Source: AP-15 sp963818695
GTDB taxonomy: Bacteria; Pseudomonadota; Alphaproteobacteria; ATCC43930; CGMCC-115725
Reading direction: 5' to 3'
Assembly: GCA_963818695.1 (NCBI GenBank)
Contig: CAWFTG010000011.1
Location: 682,001-746,000 of the forward strand
DNA length: 64,000 nt
Part shown: one piece after another, positions 51,075 through 59,517 of the stretch
Position numbering within the stretch: the stretch's first letter is position 1
How the letters are laid out: every line of letters begins with the position of its first letter
The notes under the pieces: generated by a model
Database searches by the model: none
What the model saw: the letters and a program-made list of their open reading frames with translations, nothing else
Told to the model about the DNA's origin: nothing
Position numbers and translations under genes: made by a program

Positions 51075-52316
51075 TCACGCCAGGCTTGCACCGGCGCGGG
51101 CGGGCGAGGGGAGCGTGCGCAGACCGCGGGCGGCAATGAGGGCGAGGAGGGCAAGCGCCACGATCGGCCCGGCCGGGACGCGCCACACCTCGGCGAGACC
51201 AGGCGGGGTCGCGGAGACCACGAAGCACGCTGTGAGCGCGACCCTTTCCCACCCGACGAGCCCGGCCGGGTCGCGGACGAGCCACGCCGCTGCGACCGCC
51301 GCCAGCATCAAATCGTAGATCAATGCCACCGGGATCGCGACGAGGGTTGCCGCGGCGAGCGTCGCTGCCCGGATCGGCAGCGGCAGGCCGCGCCGCCAGA
51401 CGAATGCCACGAGAAGGCCGGCGCCGAGCGTCGCCGCCGTCTGCACCATATAGGCCGCATTCGGGGTTCCGCCCGCCAGCAGCACGCCTCCGAACGGGGT
51501 GATAAGGCCGCCCAAATTGATGCGGCCGGATGCGTAAGTCGCATGCGACCCCGCGGCGGCGGCGGCGAAAGCCTGCCAGGTATCCCAACCGAATACGATC
51601 AGCGACAACCCGCATAGCGCTGCCGCGGACCCGAGAGCCGTGCCGACAGCGCGCCAATGGCGGCCGGCGAGCAATGCGATAGGGACGAGGAGCGCGAAGT
51701 GCGGCTTGTAGCAGAGCGCCCCGAAACACAACCCCGCAAGGATCGGCCGGCGGTCGATCCACAATGTGCCGGCGCCGAACAACGCCGCCGTTAGAAACGA
51801 ATTCTGCCCCAAGCCGAGCGTCCAGAAGGCTGCCGGGAACGCCAATACCGGGATGACCGCCGACCAGCCGGGCTCGGCCAAAATCTCCCGCATCACGGTC
51901 AGGCACAGCGCGAGCGTCGCCGCCTCGAAGGCGAGGAAGGCCGCCAGATAAGGCAGACGGGCGAGGGCGGCGCACAGCAGCAGAAATACCGGCGGGTAAT
52001 AGAAGAACCGGTACTCGATGCCGGGCGCGGTGGCGCGCTGCTCGGCGGCATCGTGGGCGGCCTGGTCGTAGGCGAATTCCGGCGTGCCGGAATCGGCCAA
52101 GGCTCCTGCGGCATAAAAGCTGACGAAATCGGTGCTGGTGGGCCCGGCGAGCGGCGCGATCAGCCCGTGGGTTCCGGCGACGAGAAAGAGAAATACGGCA
52201 GTCTCGACCGCGAGCAGGATCCGGCAATAGGTGAGCACGCGATCGCGGTCGAGCGCGGCGCCCAGAGCGTGCAGAAAGCGCGCGGCAGTTGTCACGGCCT
52301 CTCCGATGGACGGCAT
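51075..52316 (-). CDS. Polytopic membrane protein, GT87/DUF2029-like
   Basis: A 413-residue protein with about ten hydrophobic helices. The loop after helix 1 holds T-D-F-V-S-F-Y-A-A-G and later Y-R-F-F-Y-Y-P-P-V-F-L-L, the pattern of GT87 polyprenyl-phosphate-dependent mannosyltransferases (DUF2029), with the catalytic Asp in the first loop (T-D-F). G-Q-N-S-F-L-T-A-A-L and C-Y-K-P-H-F-A-L-L are also typical. Substrate unknown; no cell-wall cluster is near. Confidence 0.88.
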   Translation of the reverse strand: MPSIGEAVTTAARFLHALGAALDRDRVLTYCRILLAVETAVFLFLVAGTHGLIAPLAGPTSTDFVSFYAAGALADSGTPEFAYDQAAHDAAEQRATAPGIEYRFFYYPPVFLLLCAALARLPYLAAFLAFEAATLALCLTVMREILAEPGWSAVIPVLAFPAAFWTLGLGQNSFLTAALFGAGTLWIDRRPILAGLCFGALCYKPHFALLVPIALLAGRHWRAVGTALGSAAALCGLSLIVFGWDTWQAFAAAAAGSHATYASGRINLGGLITPFGGVLLAGGTPNAAYMVQTAATLGAGLLVAFVWRRGLPLPIRAATLAAATLVAIPVALIYDLMLAAVAAAWLVRDPAGLVGWERVALTACFVVSATPPGLAEVWRVPAGPIVALALLALIAARGLRTLPSPARAGASLA

Positions 52317-52434
52317 CGGCCGCAGGGGCGCTCGCCGCGGGAAGAGGTCACCAATAAAGAGGGTTGGTTAGAGAAGGATTAAATTTGGCGCGTAGCGACA
52401 TGAGCCGGGCGACTACTCGCGCGGGCTTAACCCT

Positions 52435-52468
52435 TTGGTACTAATTGCGTACCAAGATCGGCTATACT
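52435..52468 (+). promoter_or_regulatory. flp promoter region with inverted repeat
   Basis: TTGGTAC (52435-52441) and GTACCAA (52449-52455) are perfect arms around 7 bases, followed by a -10-like TATACT at 52463-52468, 20 bases before the pilin ATG. The repeat covers the -35 position, as expected of an operator. Confidence 0.5.
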
Positions 52469-52488
52469 GATCGCTAACGGAGATCGCG

Positions 52489-52689
52489 ATGAACGGCCCG
52501 CCACTCTCGCGGCACCGGATCCGGGGTAAGGCCGGGGCGGTACTCGGCCTTATCGCGGATGAAAGCGGCGTTACCGCGATCGAATATACTTTGATTGCGG
52601 TGCTGGTCGCGATGGCCTTCGTCACCCTCATAGCTGCGATCGGAGACTTCGTCAGCACGCCTTTCCAAACGATCGCGACCAAGCTTTGA
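52489..52689 (+). CDS. Flp family type IVb pilin
   Basis: A 66-residue prepilin. A charged leader with Arg/Lys is followed by the cleavage region E-S-G-V-T-A-I-E-Y-T-L-I-A, including the Glu and Tyr of Flp pilins, a 20-residue hydrophobic helix and a short tail. GGAGATC precedes the ATG. No cpaA, tadA or rcpA genes are in the window, so it is an orphan copy that must use a Tad machine elsewhere. Confidence 0.92.
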   Translation: MNGPPLSRHRIRGKAGAVLGLIADESGVTAIEYTLIAVLVAMAFVTLIAAIGDFVSTPFQTIATKL

Positions 52690-52809
52690 TGCGGGCCAGG
52701 GCCGGCGGGAGATAGAAAGCCTTTGACGGGGTTGATGAAAGCGATTTCAATCTGACGCCGCCGCTGGCGATTTGCGGGCGGACCCCGAGATCTCACAGCG
52801 GACCTGTCG

Positions 52810-53683
52810 ATGGATCTACCTGTCAGCGTCACGGAGCTAGGAGAACAGCTCCGCGAAGGTCGTGAACTCGCGCCCGATCCGGCGCTGTTTTCCGACCCAC
52901 TAGTGTTCGCCGCCGAGCGGGAGCGGATCTTTCAGCGATCCGTCATGGCGCTCGACCACGAAACGCGCCTTTCCGAGGATGGCCGTTGGTTTCGCTGCGA
53001 TGCCGCCGCGCGCTCTATCGTGGTGACCAGAGAGGCCGGCGGCCGCCTCAATGCGCTGCGCAATCTGTGCCTTCATGCCGGCTACCCGGTGTGCGAGGCG
53101 GAGGAGGGTTCGGCCGAGCGGCTGATGTGTCTTTATCACGGGTGGGAGTACGCGCTCGACGGAAGACTGGTCGAGCCCGAACTGTCGTCGCGGATCGACC
53201 CTGCGCGGCTGCGTCTCGCCAGCTACCCGGTACGCGTCTGCAATGGCCTGATCTTTGCCGATCCTCCCGGCGCGGCTGCGGCTGAGGTGAACTCCATTCC
53301 CGCCTGGCTGACAGCGGCGACAGTGGTGCGGCGGGCGCGCTACGACACCAACTGGAATTGGAAGTCCCTGCGCCATTTCTTGCAGTCGTCGCCGCACCTG
53401 TTTCTCGACGGCTTACCCGACGGGGCCCAAGAACTCGGCTCTCTCGACTTGCTGTTCACGCACTCGCCGCGAGCGGTTCTGCTCCGGGTCATTCCCAAGT
53501 TTGCCGAGCAGACCGACTTTCAGGTGATCGAGATGATGGCGGGCGAAAACCGGCGCAGCGCCGAACCCGAGACTCGACTCGGATCCGCTCGCGGAACGAC
53601 TACGCGCGGCGGATACCTCCTTTTCGTGGTTCGATCGCGATTTCGCCCAATGGTATTGGTCGCTGATGTCCGGGGAAGGATGA
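52810..53683 (+). pseudogene. Rieske [2Fe-2S] protein with a +1 frame break
   Basis: The N-terminal Rieske domain is clear: Cys87-x-His89 in N-L-C-L-H-A-G-Y-P-V and Cys107-x2-His110 in M-C-L-Y-H-G-W-E-Y. The catalytic part begins N-W-N-W-K-S-L-R-H-F-L but the usual mononuclear-iron E-N-x3-D-x2-H-x4-H spacing is not visible. One extra base near 53571 (CCGAGACTC) breaks the frame; after repair it reads L-D-S-D-P-L-A-E-R-L-R-A-A-D-T-S-F-S-W-F-D-R and stops at 53683, about 290 residues. Unrepaired, the frame runs on into sequence antisense to comEC. Confidence 0.75.
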
Positions 53684-53708
53684 AGCCGATCCGCTCGGCT
53701 GACCGGGC

Positions 53709-55892
53709 TCACAAGTGTGGGCGGGTTTCACCCGTCTCGGCAGCGGCCGGGTCTCTTCGGCGTGCCGGGCGCGGATGCGGGACCCAGGGCCGGTCGCCGC
53801 GGCTCTCGTTGGCGCTCTCGACGGTGACGCCGTCTCGGTCAAGCCATAAGGCCACGGCGCCCCGGCGCCATGAATCGATCCGATCGACGACCGGCATCAG
53901 CGACCGGCAGCGGAAGCCGGCCGGCACCTGGCTGACGATCGCATCGAACCCGGCACATTTGATTGGCAGCGCAGCTTCACCGGTAGCGATTGCAACACGG
54001 CTGCCGCGCACGGTGTAGACGCACAACTCACCGGCGCAGTCGAGGTCGCCTTCCGCCGCTCTCCCCGCCGCAGGCCAAGGCCGCAAAGCCGCGCCGGTCT
54101 CGGAGGCGAAGAAAGAGCGCACGATCTTTTCGCCCTTGTCGGCGGAGATGAAATAATCTCCGTCGGAAGCGCGCGCGGCGACAAAGCGCCCGCCATCGGC
54201 AATCAGGATATCGGGTGGCCGGGTCAGCAGCATCGTGGTGAAGCCAGCGGCTATCGCAACCATGCCCCAGCGCCGCCAAGCGCCCTGCCACAAGCACAGC
54301 CACAACCCGCCGAGCGAAATCAGCAGCAGCCCCTCCGGTGGTAGTCGCGGCATCGCCCAGACATCGCCCGGCAGGCCAGAGACGTGCTCCGCGACCCAGA
54401 TCGTAATGTCGATCCCCCACCCCATCGGCGTCAGCGCCAGCCGCTCGAGGCCGAGCGGCATCAACAGGCAGGTCACGACCCCCCAGGGCAGCGTCCATAC
54501 CGCGCTCAGCGGCACTGCGACGACATTGGCGAGCGGCGAGTAAAGCGCGAGATGATGGAAATGATAGATCGAATAGGGGTAGGTGCCCAATGTCGCGACC
54601 AAGGTCGTAACTACTACACCCCCGCAATAACCCAGCACCTTTCCGGAGACTGAGCGGCTGTGCAGCAGCCGGCCGAGTCGCGCACCATAGGTCTCGTACA
54701 CCGCGATCAGCGCGATAACCGCGCCGAATGACATTTGAAAACTCACCCCGACGAGGATAGCGGGATCGATGACGAGCACGACCATGGCGGCGATTGCGCA
54801 GACCCGCATCGAGATCCGCAGCCGATCGATGATGATCGCCCCGAAGACGAGGCCGTTCATGACAAAGGCCCGCTGGGTCGGGATCGCGGCGCCCGAGAGC
54901 AACAAATAGCAGGCGAGCACGAGGAGCGTGGTGCAAGCGGCGATTTTCTTGATCGGATAGCGCAATGCGATCGGCGGGATCAGCGCCAATCCCCCTCGCA
55001 CGGCAAAAAACACAAAGGCGCCGACGAGCCCGAGATGCAAGCCGGCGATCGCCAGCAGGTGCGACAGACCGGCATCGCGGAAGGCTTGTTTGACCTCTTC
55101 CGTGATCGCGCCGCGCTTACCGGTAATCAGCGCCGAAGCCACGCCGCCGGTCGAGCCGGGAAGGACGGCGGCGATCCGCCGCGTCATTTCTGTGCGAAGC
55201 TGCCGCAGGCTCTCGCGCCACCCGCCGTCGCTTTCCGGCCCGGCGAGGTGGTGCGCGCCGCCAAAGGTGTACCCGACCCCGCCGATGCCGGCGAAATAAA
55301 GCTCGCGCTGGAAGTCGCGCCCGCCCGGCAAAATCTGAGCGGGCACCGGATAGAGCATCGCCTTGAGGCTGACGCGGTCGCCCGGGTTGAGCTCGTCGCT
55401 GCTTCGCGGAATATGCAGGCGCAGACGGCGCGGCTTATCGCTCGCATCGACGCCGGGCAACGGATCGGCATCGATCACAATGCGCCAGCCCTTCTCCATC
55501 AGATCGATGTCGATGACCCGTCCGGTCACGGTGACTGGCCCGAGGTGCCGCTGCAGCATCGGCGCCTCGCGCTCCCAGGCGGTCTCCCGCATCAATGCAA
55601 AGCCCGCGGCAAAGACAGTGAAGGCGAGCGCCGCTTCACGCCACACCCGATGCCGGCGCAGCGCGATCACCGCGGCGAGGCCGGCAATTGCCGCAGCAGC
55701 GCCGGGCCATAAGGGAGGCTCGACTTTCAGGAGAAAGTAAACGCCGATCCCGGCGCCGAAAAATACCGGCAACCATAAGAGACGTCGCTCGCCTTCGGCG
55801 GCCAGGCGATCCGCAAGCGCACCGATCAGCCGGTCGCGCCATTCCGCAACCGAGCCGAGCCGTCCGCCCGCGATTGCCGCATCCGCCATCAT
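53709..55892 (-). CDS. comEC: ComEC/Rec2 family DNA-uptake channel protein
   Basis: A 727-residue polytopic inner-membrane protein. It has the N-terminal OB-like domain (V-T-V-T-G-R-V-I-D-I-D), then the competence domain: G-V-A-S-A-L-I-T-G-K-R, G-L-S-H-L-L-A-I-A-G-L-H-L-G-L-V, G-A-A-I-P-T-Q-R-A-F-V-M and L-V-G-V-S-F-Q-M-S-F-G-A-V. The C-terminal metallo-lactamase domain of longer ComEC proteins is lacking, as in many alphaproteobacteria. It imports single-stranded DNA in competent cells; here it may be a vestigial competence gene. Confidence 0.94.
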   Translation of the reverse strand: MMADAAIAGGRLGSVAEWRDRLIGALADRLAAEGERRLLWLPVFFGAGIGVYFLLKVEPPLWPGAAAAIAGLAAVIALRRHRVWREAALAFTVFAAGFALMRETAWEREAPMLQRHLGPVTVTGRVIDIDLMEKGWRIVIDADPLPGVDASDKPRRLRLHIPRSSDELNPGDRVSLKAMLYPVPAQILPGGRDFQRELYFAGIGGVGYTFGGAHHLAGPESDGGWRESLRQLRTEMTRRIAAVLPGSTGGVASALITGKRGAITEEVKQAFRDAGLSHLLAIAGLHLGLVGAFVFFAVRGGLALIPPIALRYPIKKIAACTTLLVLACYLLLSGAAIPTQRAFVMNGLVFGAIIIDRLRISMRVCAIAAMVVLVIDPAILVGVSFQMSFGAVIALIAVYETYGARLGRLLHSRSVSGKVLGYCGGVVVTTLVATLGTYPYSIYHFHHLALYSPLANVVAVPLSAVWTLPWGVVTCLLMPLGLERLALTPMGWGIDITIWVAEHVSGLPGDVWAMPRLPPEGLLLISLGGLWLCLWQGAWRRWGMVAIAAGFTTMLLTRPPDILIADGGRFVAARASDGDYFISADKGEKIVRSFFASETGAALRPWPAAGRAAEGDLDCAGELCVYTVRGSRVAIATGEAALPIKCAGFDAIVSQVPAGFRCRSLMPVVDRIDSWRRGAVALWLDRDGVTVESANESRGDRPWVPHPRPARRRDPAAAETGETRPHL

Positions 55893-55934
55893 CGCCCCGC
55901 CGCTCGCGCATTACGAGCCTAACGGAGCAAAGAG

Positions 55935-57109
55935 TTAATTTATAGTCGTATTTCCGCTAATTTTAGAGGTATCTCGCGCGAACACGGCAGCTTTCATCGA
56001 AATCCGGCCTTCTTTAAGCCCTTCGAGAATATGGTCACGGGCCTCCTGCGTGCCGAATTGCGCGGCGAAGATCCGCGCGTCGAGAAATGGCCATAAATGG
56101 GCGACAATCGCACGCTCGGCGTCGGCATCCTGCTGTCGGCCCATCTCCGCGTAGGCAGCCGCGAGCATCGGATGTGAGATCATCTCCGTATTGAGACCCG
56201 GGTTGCTGGCAAGCGCGCGGTCGCAGGCATCGACGGCCTCGCTGTACCGGTGGAGGAAATAGTACGCCATACAGAGCCTTGCGGCGGCAAAGCCATTGGC
56301 GCGGTCAAAACGGAGGGCCCCTTCCAGCCAAGGTAATCCCTCCTCGGCTCGGCCCGCCCACACCAGGATACTCCCGCGGTGGGCATAGTTATCCGCGTCG
56401 CTGGGATTGATTTCGAGGGCACGGTCGAGCTGCCCCAGCGCAAGCTCATAGCGTTTTCTGAAAAGATCGACATCCGCGAGCACGCGATAAGCTCGCGTGG
56501 CCGTCGGATCTAACGCGAGCGCCTTCTTCGCCAGCGCTTCAGCCCGTTCCAGTTCTTCCTCGCGGAATTGGGACCATCCCGATATCACGGCCTCGTAATG
56601 CGAGCCGCCGAGTGCTGCATAGGCGTCTGCGTAGTTGGGATCGAGATCGATGGCGCGCTGAAAGAGTTCGCTTGCCTCGTCGTTGGCGTCGGGCGTTGCA
56701 TGCGAAAAGAAATCCCGACCGCGCAGCACATATTCGTAGGCTGCGAGGTTGCTGGTCGGTTTCGCCAGAGCGCGCTGCTGCTCGAAGCGGGTGAGCTTTA
56801 CGGCCGCTGCGCCGACGACGCGCCGGGCGATGTCGTCCTGGACCGCGAAAATGTCGCCTACCTCGGAATCGTATGCTTCGGACCAGACTTGTCTCCCGGT
56901 CGCGGCCTCGGTCAACGCGGCGGTGACCCGGACGCGATTGCCGGCGCGGCGAATGCTGCCATCGAGCAGGTAACCCGCGTCCAGAAGCCGTCCGATCTCA
57001 GTAGGGGAAGCATTCGAGCCTTTGAATGGGAAGCTGGCCGATTTGGCAATCACGAGCAGGTTCGAGAAGCGGCCGAGCGCGGTAATGACGTCCTCGGTGA
57101 TGTTGTCGC
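55935..57109 (-). pseudogene. TPR/TolB-like protein, 5' truncated (adenylate-cyclase-associated type)
   Basis: The remaining about 390 codons start inside the TolB-like block of proteins that usually carry an N-terminal cyclase or DNA-binding domain: D-N-I-T-E-D-V-I-T-A-L-G-R-F, Y-L-L-D-G-S-I-R-R-A-G-N-R-V-R-V, V-W-S-E-A-Y-D; then several TPR repeats (A-L-D-P-T-A-T-R-A-Y-R-V-L-A, L-D-R-A-L-E-I-N-P-S-D-A-D-N-Y). The 5' part ends abruptly at 57110, where YHS-protein sequence of the opposite strand begins. An internal GTG (57053) could start a shortened product. Confidence 0.75.
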
Positions 57110-57125
57110 CCCATCTCCGCGTAGG
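57110..57125. repeat. Junction with a 16-bp direct copy of 56140-56155
   Basis: CCCATCTCCGCGTAGG occurs at 56140-56155 inside the TPR gene and again here, exactly where both the TPR gene and the divergent YHS gene lose their 5' parts. This is the mark of a recombination, deletion or assembly junction. Confidence 0.65.
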
Positions 57126-57748
57126 TGGATCTGTTCACCAAGAGTCCGGATCGCTACGCGCCGCAATACGACGGGTATTGCGCGATGGGTGTGTCGAACG
57201 ACGAAGCGGCGCACAAGGATACGGTCGATCCCGAGGCTTGGGCGATCGTGGACGGGAAGCTCTATTTGACCCACAATCAATATTGGTTGGCGGTATGGCG
57301 GGAACATTCCACGGAATACATCAGGCGGGCTGATGCTAGCTGGCAAGCCGTGGCGGATCGGGCGGAACCCGCCATCTTAGGGCCGCCCTGCGCTGCTTCC
57401 CCGCCGACAACCAAGGTTGCGTTACGTGATGGCGGGCATTGGGTTGTAATCGGCGGGCAGGTCGCGCGCGACGGAGCCGGCAATGTTGTAGGCAAAGGCG
57501 ACATGCAAGCCCAGATCGAGCAAGTCGGGAAGAATGTCGCAGCGTGCCTCAGCGCCGGCGGTGCGACGGTCAACGACATTGCCTTCACGGTCAGCTACGT
57601 CACACAGCCTGCCGAATTCGACAAATACGCCGATTTGCGCCAGCGCTATTTCGGCTCGCCTTCGCCGCAGAGCGCGACGGTCCCCGTGCCGCAATTGGCC
57701 GATCCCGATGTCCTGGTGCAGGTCGAGGTCTTCGCCGCGATCCAGTAG
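57125..57748 (+). CDS. YHS-domain fragment fused to a RidA-family domain
   Basis: An open 207-codon frame from GTG 57125. Residues 1-85 match the C-terminal half of YHS proteins (D-L-F-T-K-S-P-D-R-Y-A-P-Q-Y-D-G-Y-C-A, then D-P-E-A-W-A-I-V-D-G-K-L-Y-L); the N-terminal half with the Y-H-S core is lost at the junction. From about 98 on it is RidA/YjgF-like: W-V-V-I-G-G-Q-V-A-R-D, K-G-D-M-Q-A-Q-I-E-Q-V, A-D-P-D-V-L-V-Q-V-E-V. The RidA part also lacks its first strand, and the imine-deaminase Arg of true RidA is not obvious. No ribosome site is present at the GTG. It may be an accidental fusion. Confidence 0.65.
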   Translation: MDLFTKSPDRYAPQYDGYCAMGVSNDEAAHKDTVDPEAWAIVDGKLYLTHNQYWLAVWREHSTEYIRRADASWQAVADRAEPAILGPPCAASPPTTKVALRDGGHWVVIGGQVARDGAGNVVGKGDMQAQIEQVGKNVAACLSAGGATVNDIAFTVSYVTQPAEFDKYADLRQRYFGSPSPQSATVPVPQLADPDVLVQVEVFAAIQ

Positions 57749-57770
57749 CGTGAAGAGAAACGAGCAGCCA

Positions 57771-59150
57771 TCAGATCTCGCCTTCCTGCCTCAGCATGCG
57801 CACAGTATTGCGCAGAGCCTTCACCGTGTCGTCGAGCTCGGCCTCGCCGTGGGTGGCGGAGGTGAGGCCGCCCGGGCTGCCGCTAAAGTCGACCCCACCG
57901 GTCATCATCGCCAGCCGCAATTTGTGCACAACTCCAGCTTGATGATTGCCGGCCATAGTCTCGGCCGGTTGCGCCAGCGGGTCGAAGCGGGTCGGGACGA
58001 TCGTTCGGTGGTCGGGGTTGGTGAAGATGTGGAAGTTCGAAAACATGCGGTAGGCCGCCCACGGCACGTGCTCTTCTTCGAAGACTTCGTTGATCCGGCA
58101 ACACAGGGTATCAGAGTATCGGTTGGCGCGGGCGCAGGCATCGGTCGTACCGACGATCTCGAGCGCCGCGACACCGGCGGCGGCCGAGAGCGGGTTGGCA
58201 TTGAATGTGCCCTGATGCGAGATCTTCTCGCGGTCGGCGGACTTCGTGACCTGGAAATCGAGCAGGTCGAGGATGTCCTTGCGGCCGGCGACCGCGCCTC
58301 CCGGCAACCCGCCGGCAAGGATCTTCGCCAAGGTCGTCAGATCGGGCCGGACGCCGTATTCGGCTTGTGCCCCGCCGGGCGAGACGCGGAACCCGGTGAC
58401 AACCTCGTCGAAGATCAGCACGACGCCGTGCTGCCGGGTCAATTCGCGCAGTGTTGTCAGGAATTTCGGGTCGATCGGCAACCGTGCGCCATGGGCGCCC
58501 GTCGGCTCGATGATCGCCGCGGCAACGTCGTCGTTCTCGTCGAGTAGACGGGCGAGCCCCTCGGCATCGTTCTGCTCCGCCAACAGAAGACCGCCGGCGA
58601 CCCCTGAGAGGACGCCGGGTGTCGGACTGCCGTCGAAATGGCTCGCGTAGCCCGAGGTCATGTGATCGTGCCAGCCGTGGAAGTGATGCTTGAAGCGGAT
58701 CAGCTTCGACTTGCCGGTGAAGGCGCGAGCGAGCCGCACGGCCATCAGGGTGGCCTCGGTGCCCGACGACGTGAAGCGCACCCGCTCGGCCGATGGGACG
58801 AGCTTCAGAACCCACTCGGCCCAGGCAATCTCGGTCTCGTGCGAGGCGCCGAAATGGGTGCCGCGCTCGATTTGCTGCTTGACCGCCTCGACGACCTTCG
58901 GATGGCTGTGGCCGAGCAAGAGCGCGCCGTGGCCGCCGAAATAGTCGACGTAGCAATTGCCGTCCACATCCCATTTCCGCGGCCCGTTCGCCCGCGTGAT
59001 ATAAAGCCCGTAGGGCTCGATATAGCGCGAATCATGGGTGACGCCGCTGGGAAACAGCCGGCTCGCCTTCTCGGAAGCGGCCGCCGAGCCTGGGGTTGCG
59101 GCGCGATAGGCGGCGATGATCGGCGAATTCGTCGTCAGCGTGTCGGGCAT
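57771..59150 (-). CDS. Class III aminotransferase, glutamate-1-semialdehyde aminomutase-like
   Basis: A 459-residue PLP enzyme: L-F-P-S-G-V-T-H-D-S-R-Y near residue 33, Y-F-G-G-H-G-A-L-L-L-G-H, R-F-T-S-S-G-T-E-A-T-L-M for phosphate, H-G-W-H-D-H, V-L-I-F-D-E-V-V-T-G-F-R, and the PLP Lys in T-T-L-A-K-I-L-A-G-G-L-P-G-G. ATG 59150 has GAGGAG upstream. It differs from the copy at 33906. Its 5' region contains a terminator hairpin and a tiny ORF (59289-59360), so it may be controlled by a leader. Confidence 0.93.
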   Translation of the reverse strand: MPDTLTTNSPIIAAYRAATPGSAAASEKASRLFPSGVTHDSRYIEPYGLYITRANGPRKWDVDGNCYVDYFGGHGALLLGHSHPKVVEAVKQQIERGTHFGASHETEIAWAEWVLKLVPSAERVRFTSSGTEATLMAVRLARAFTGKSKLIRFKHHFHGWHDHMTSGYASHFDGSPTPGVLSGVAGGLLLAEQNDAEGLARLLDENDDVAAAIIEPTGAHGARLPIDPKFLTTLRELTRQHGVVLIFDEVVTGFRVSPGGAQAEYGVRPDLTTLAKILAGGLPGGAVAGRKDILDLLDFQVTKSADREKISHQGTFNANPLSAAAGVAALEIVGTTDACARANRYSDTLCCRINEVFEEEHVPWAAYRMFSNFHIFTNPDHRTIVPTRFDPLAQPAETMAGNHQAGVVHKLRLAMMTGGVDFSGSPGGLTSATHGEAELDDTVKALRNTVRMLRQEGEI

Positions 59151-59217
59151 GGCGGTAACTCCTCGATCGGCAGCGGCTTTGACGATGTTAGGCCCAATGC
59201 CGGGATGGGCCAATGAG

Positions 59218-59241
59218 AAAGGCCGCCCGAGGGCGGCCTTT
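59218..59241 (-). terminator. Intrinsic terminator or attenuator hairpin
   Basis: AAAGGCCGCC (59218-59227) and GGCGGCCTTT (59232-59241) are perfect 10-bp arms with a CGAG loop. On the minus strand the 3' arm ends TTTCTCATT. It lies between the 23-codon ORF and the aminotransferase start, as a terminator of the small transcript or as an attenuator. Confidence 0.75.
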
Positions 59242-59288
59242 CCGTTAACCGATAACCGGCGGCCAATCACGGCCGCGAGCCGTCGCCC

Positions 59289-59360
59289 TCAGGCGAGGAC
59301 CTCCAGGTGAGTGGGGATCCTGGTCACGGCAGCGGATGACCGCGGTTTAGGGATAGACAC
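59289..59360 (-). CDS. Very small ORF (23 aa) with an extended Shine-Dalgarno
   Basis: GTG 59360 is preceded at ideal distance by AAAGGAGGTGATCC (revcomp of 59362-59375), which pairs with 14 bases of the 16S 3' end. The peptide begins S-I-P-K-P-R-S-S-A-A-V and ends T-H-L-E-V-L-A. The terminator hairpin follows about 50 bases later. I know no family. It could be a leader peptide for the aminotransferase, a modified-peptide precursor or a highly translated small protein. Confidence 0.55.
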   Translation of the reverse strand: MSIPKPRSSAAVTRIPTHLEVLA

Positions 59361-59398
59361 AGGATCACCTCCTTTCAGTTGTTGCGACGAAGAGCTGT

Positions 59399-59427
59399 AA
59401 CCTACGAAAAACACCGCAACACGACAA
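59399..59427 (-). promoter_or_regulatory. Weak candidate promoter for the small ORF
   Basis: On the minus strand TTGTCG (59427-59422), 17 bases, TAGGTT (59404-59399). The -10 box is poor. Transcription would start near 59392, leaving about 32 bases before the GTG. Confidence 0.35.
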
Positions 59428-59517
59428 GAGATCTTATTCTCAATCGCAGCGTTCGCTGCGCCCCGCTTTTGCGCTACACTCAGGAAAACCCAGGGAATCA
59501 GCCGAAATGGAGTGACA

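Noticed and set aside
59362..59376. GGATCACCTCCTTTC on the plus strand equals the 3' end of 16S rRNA.
   Set aside because: No other 16S sequence lies upstream; on the minus strand the same bases sit at the right distance before a GTG, so an extended Shine-Dalgarno is the simpler reading.
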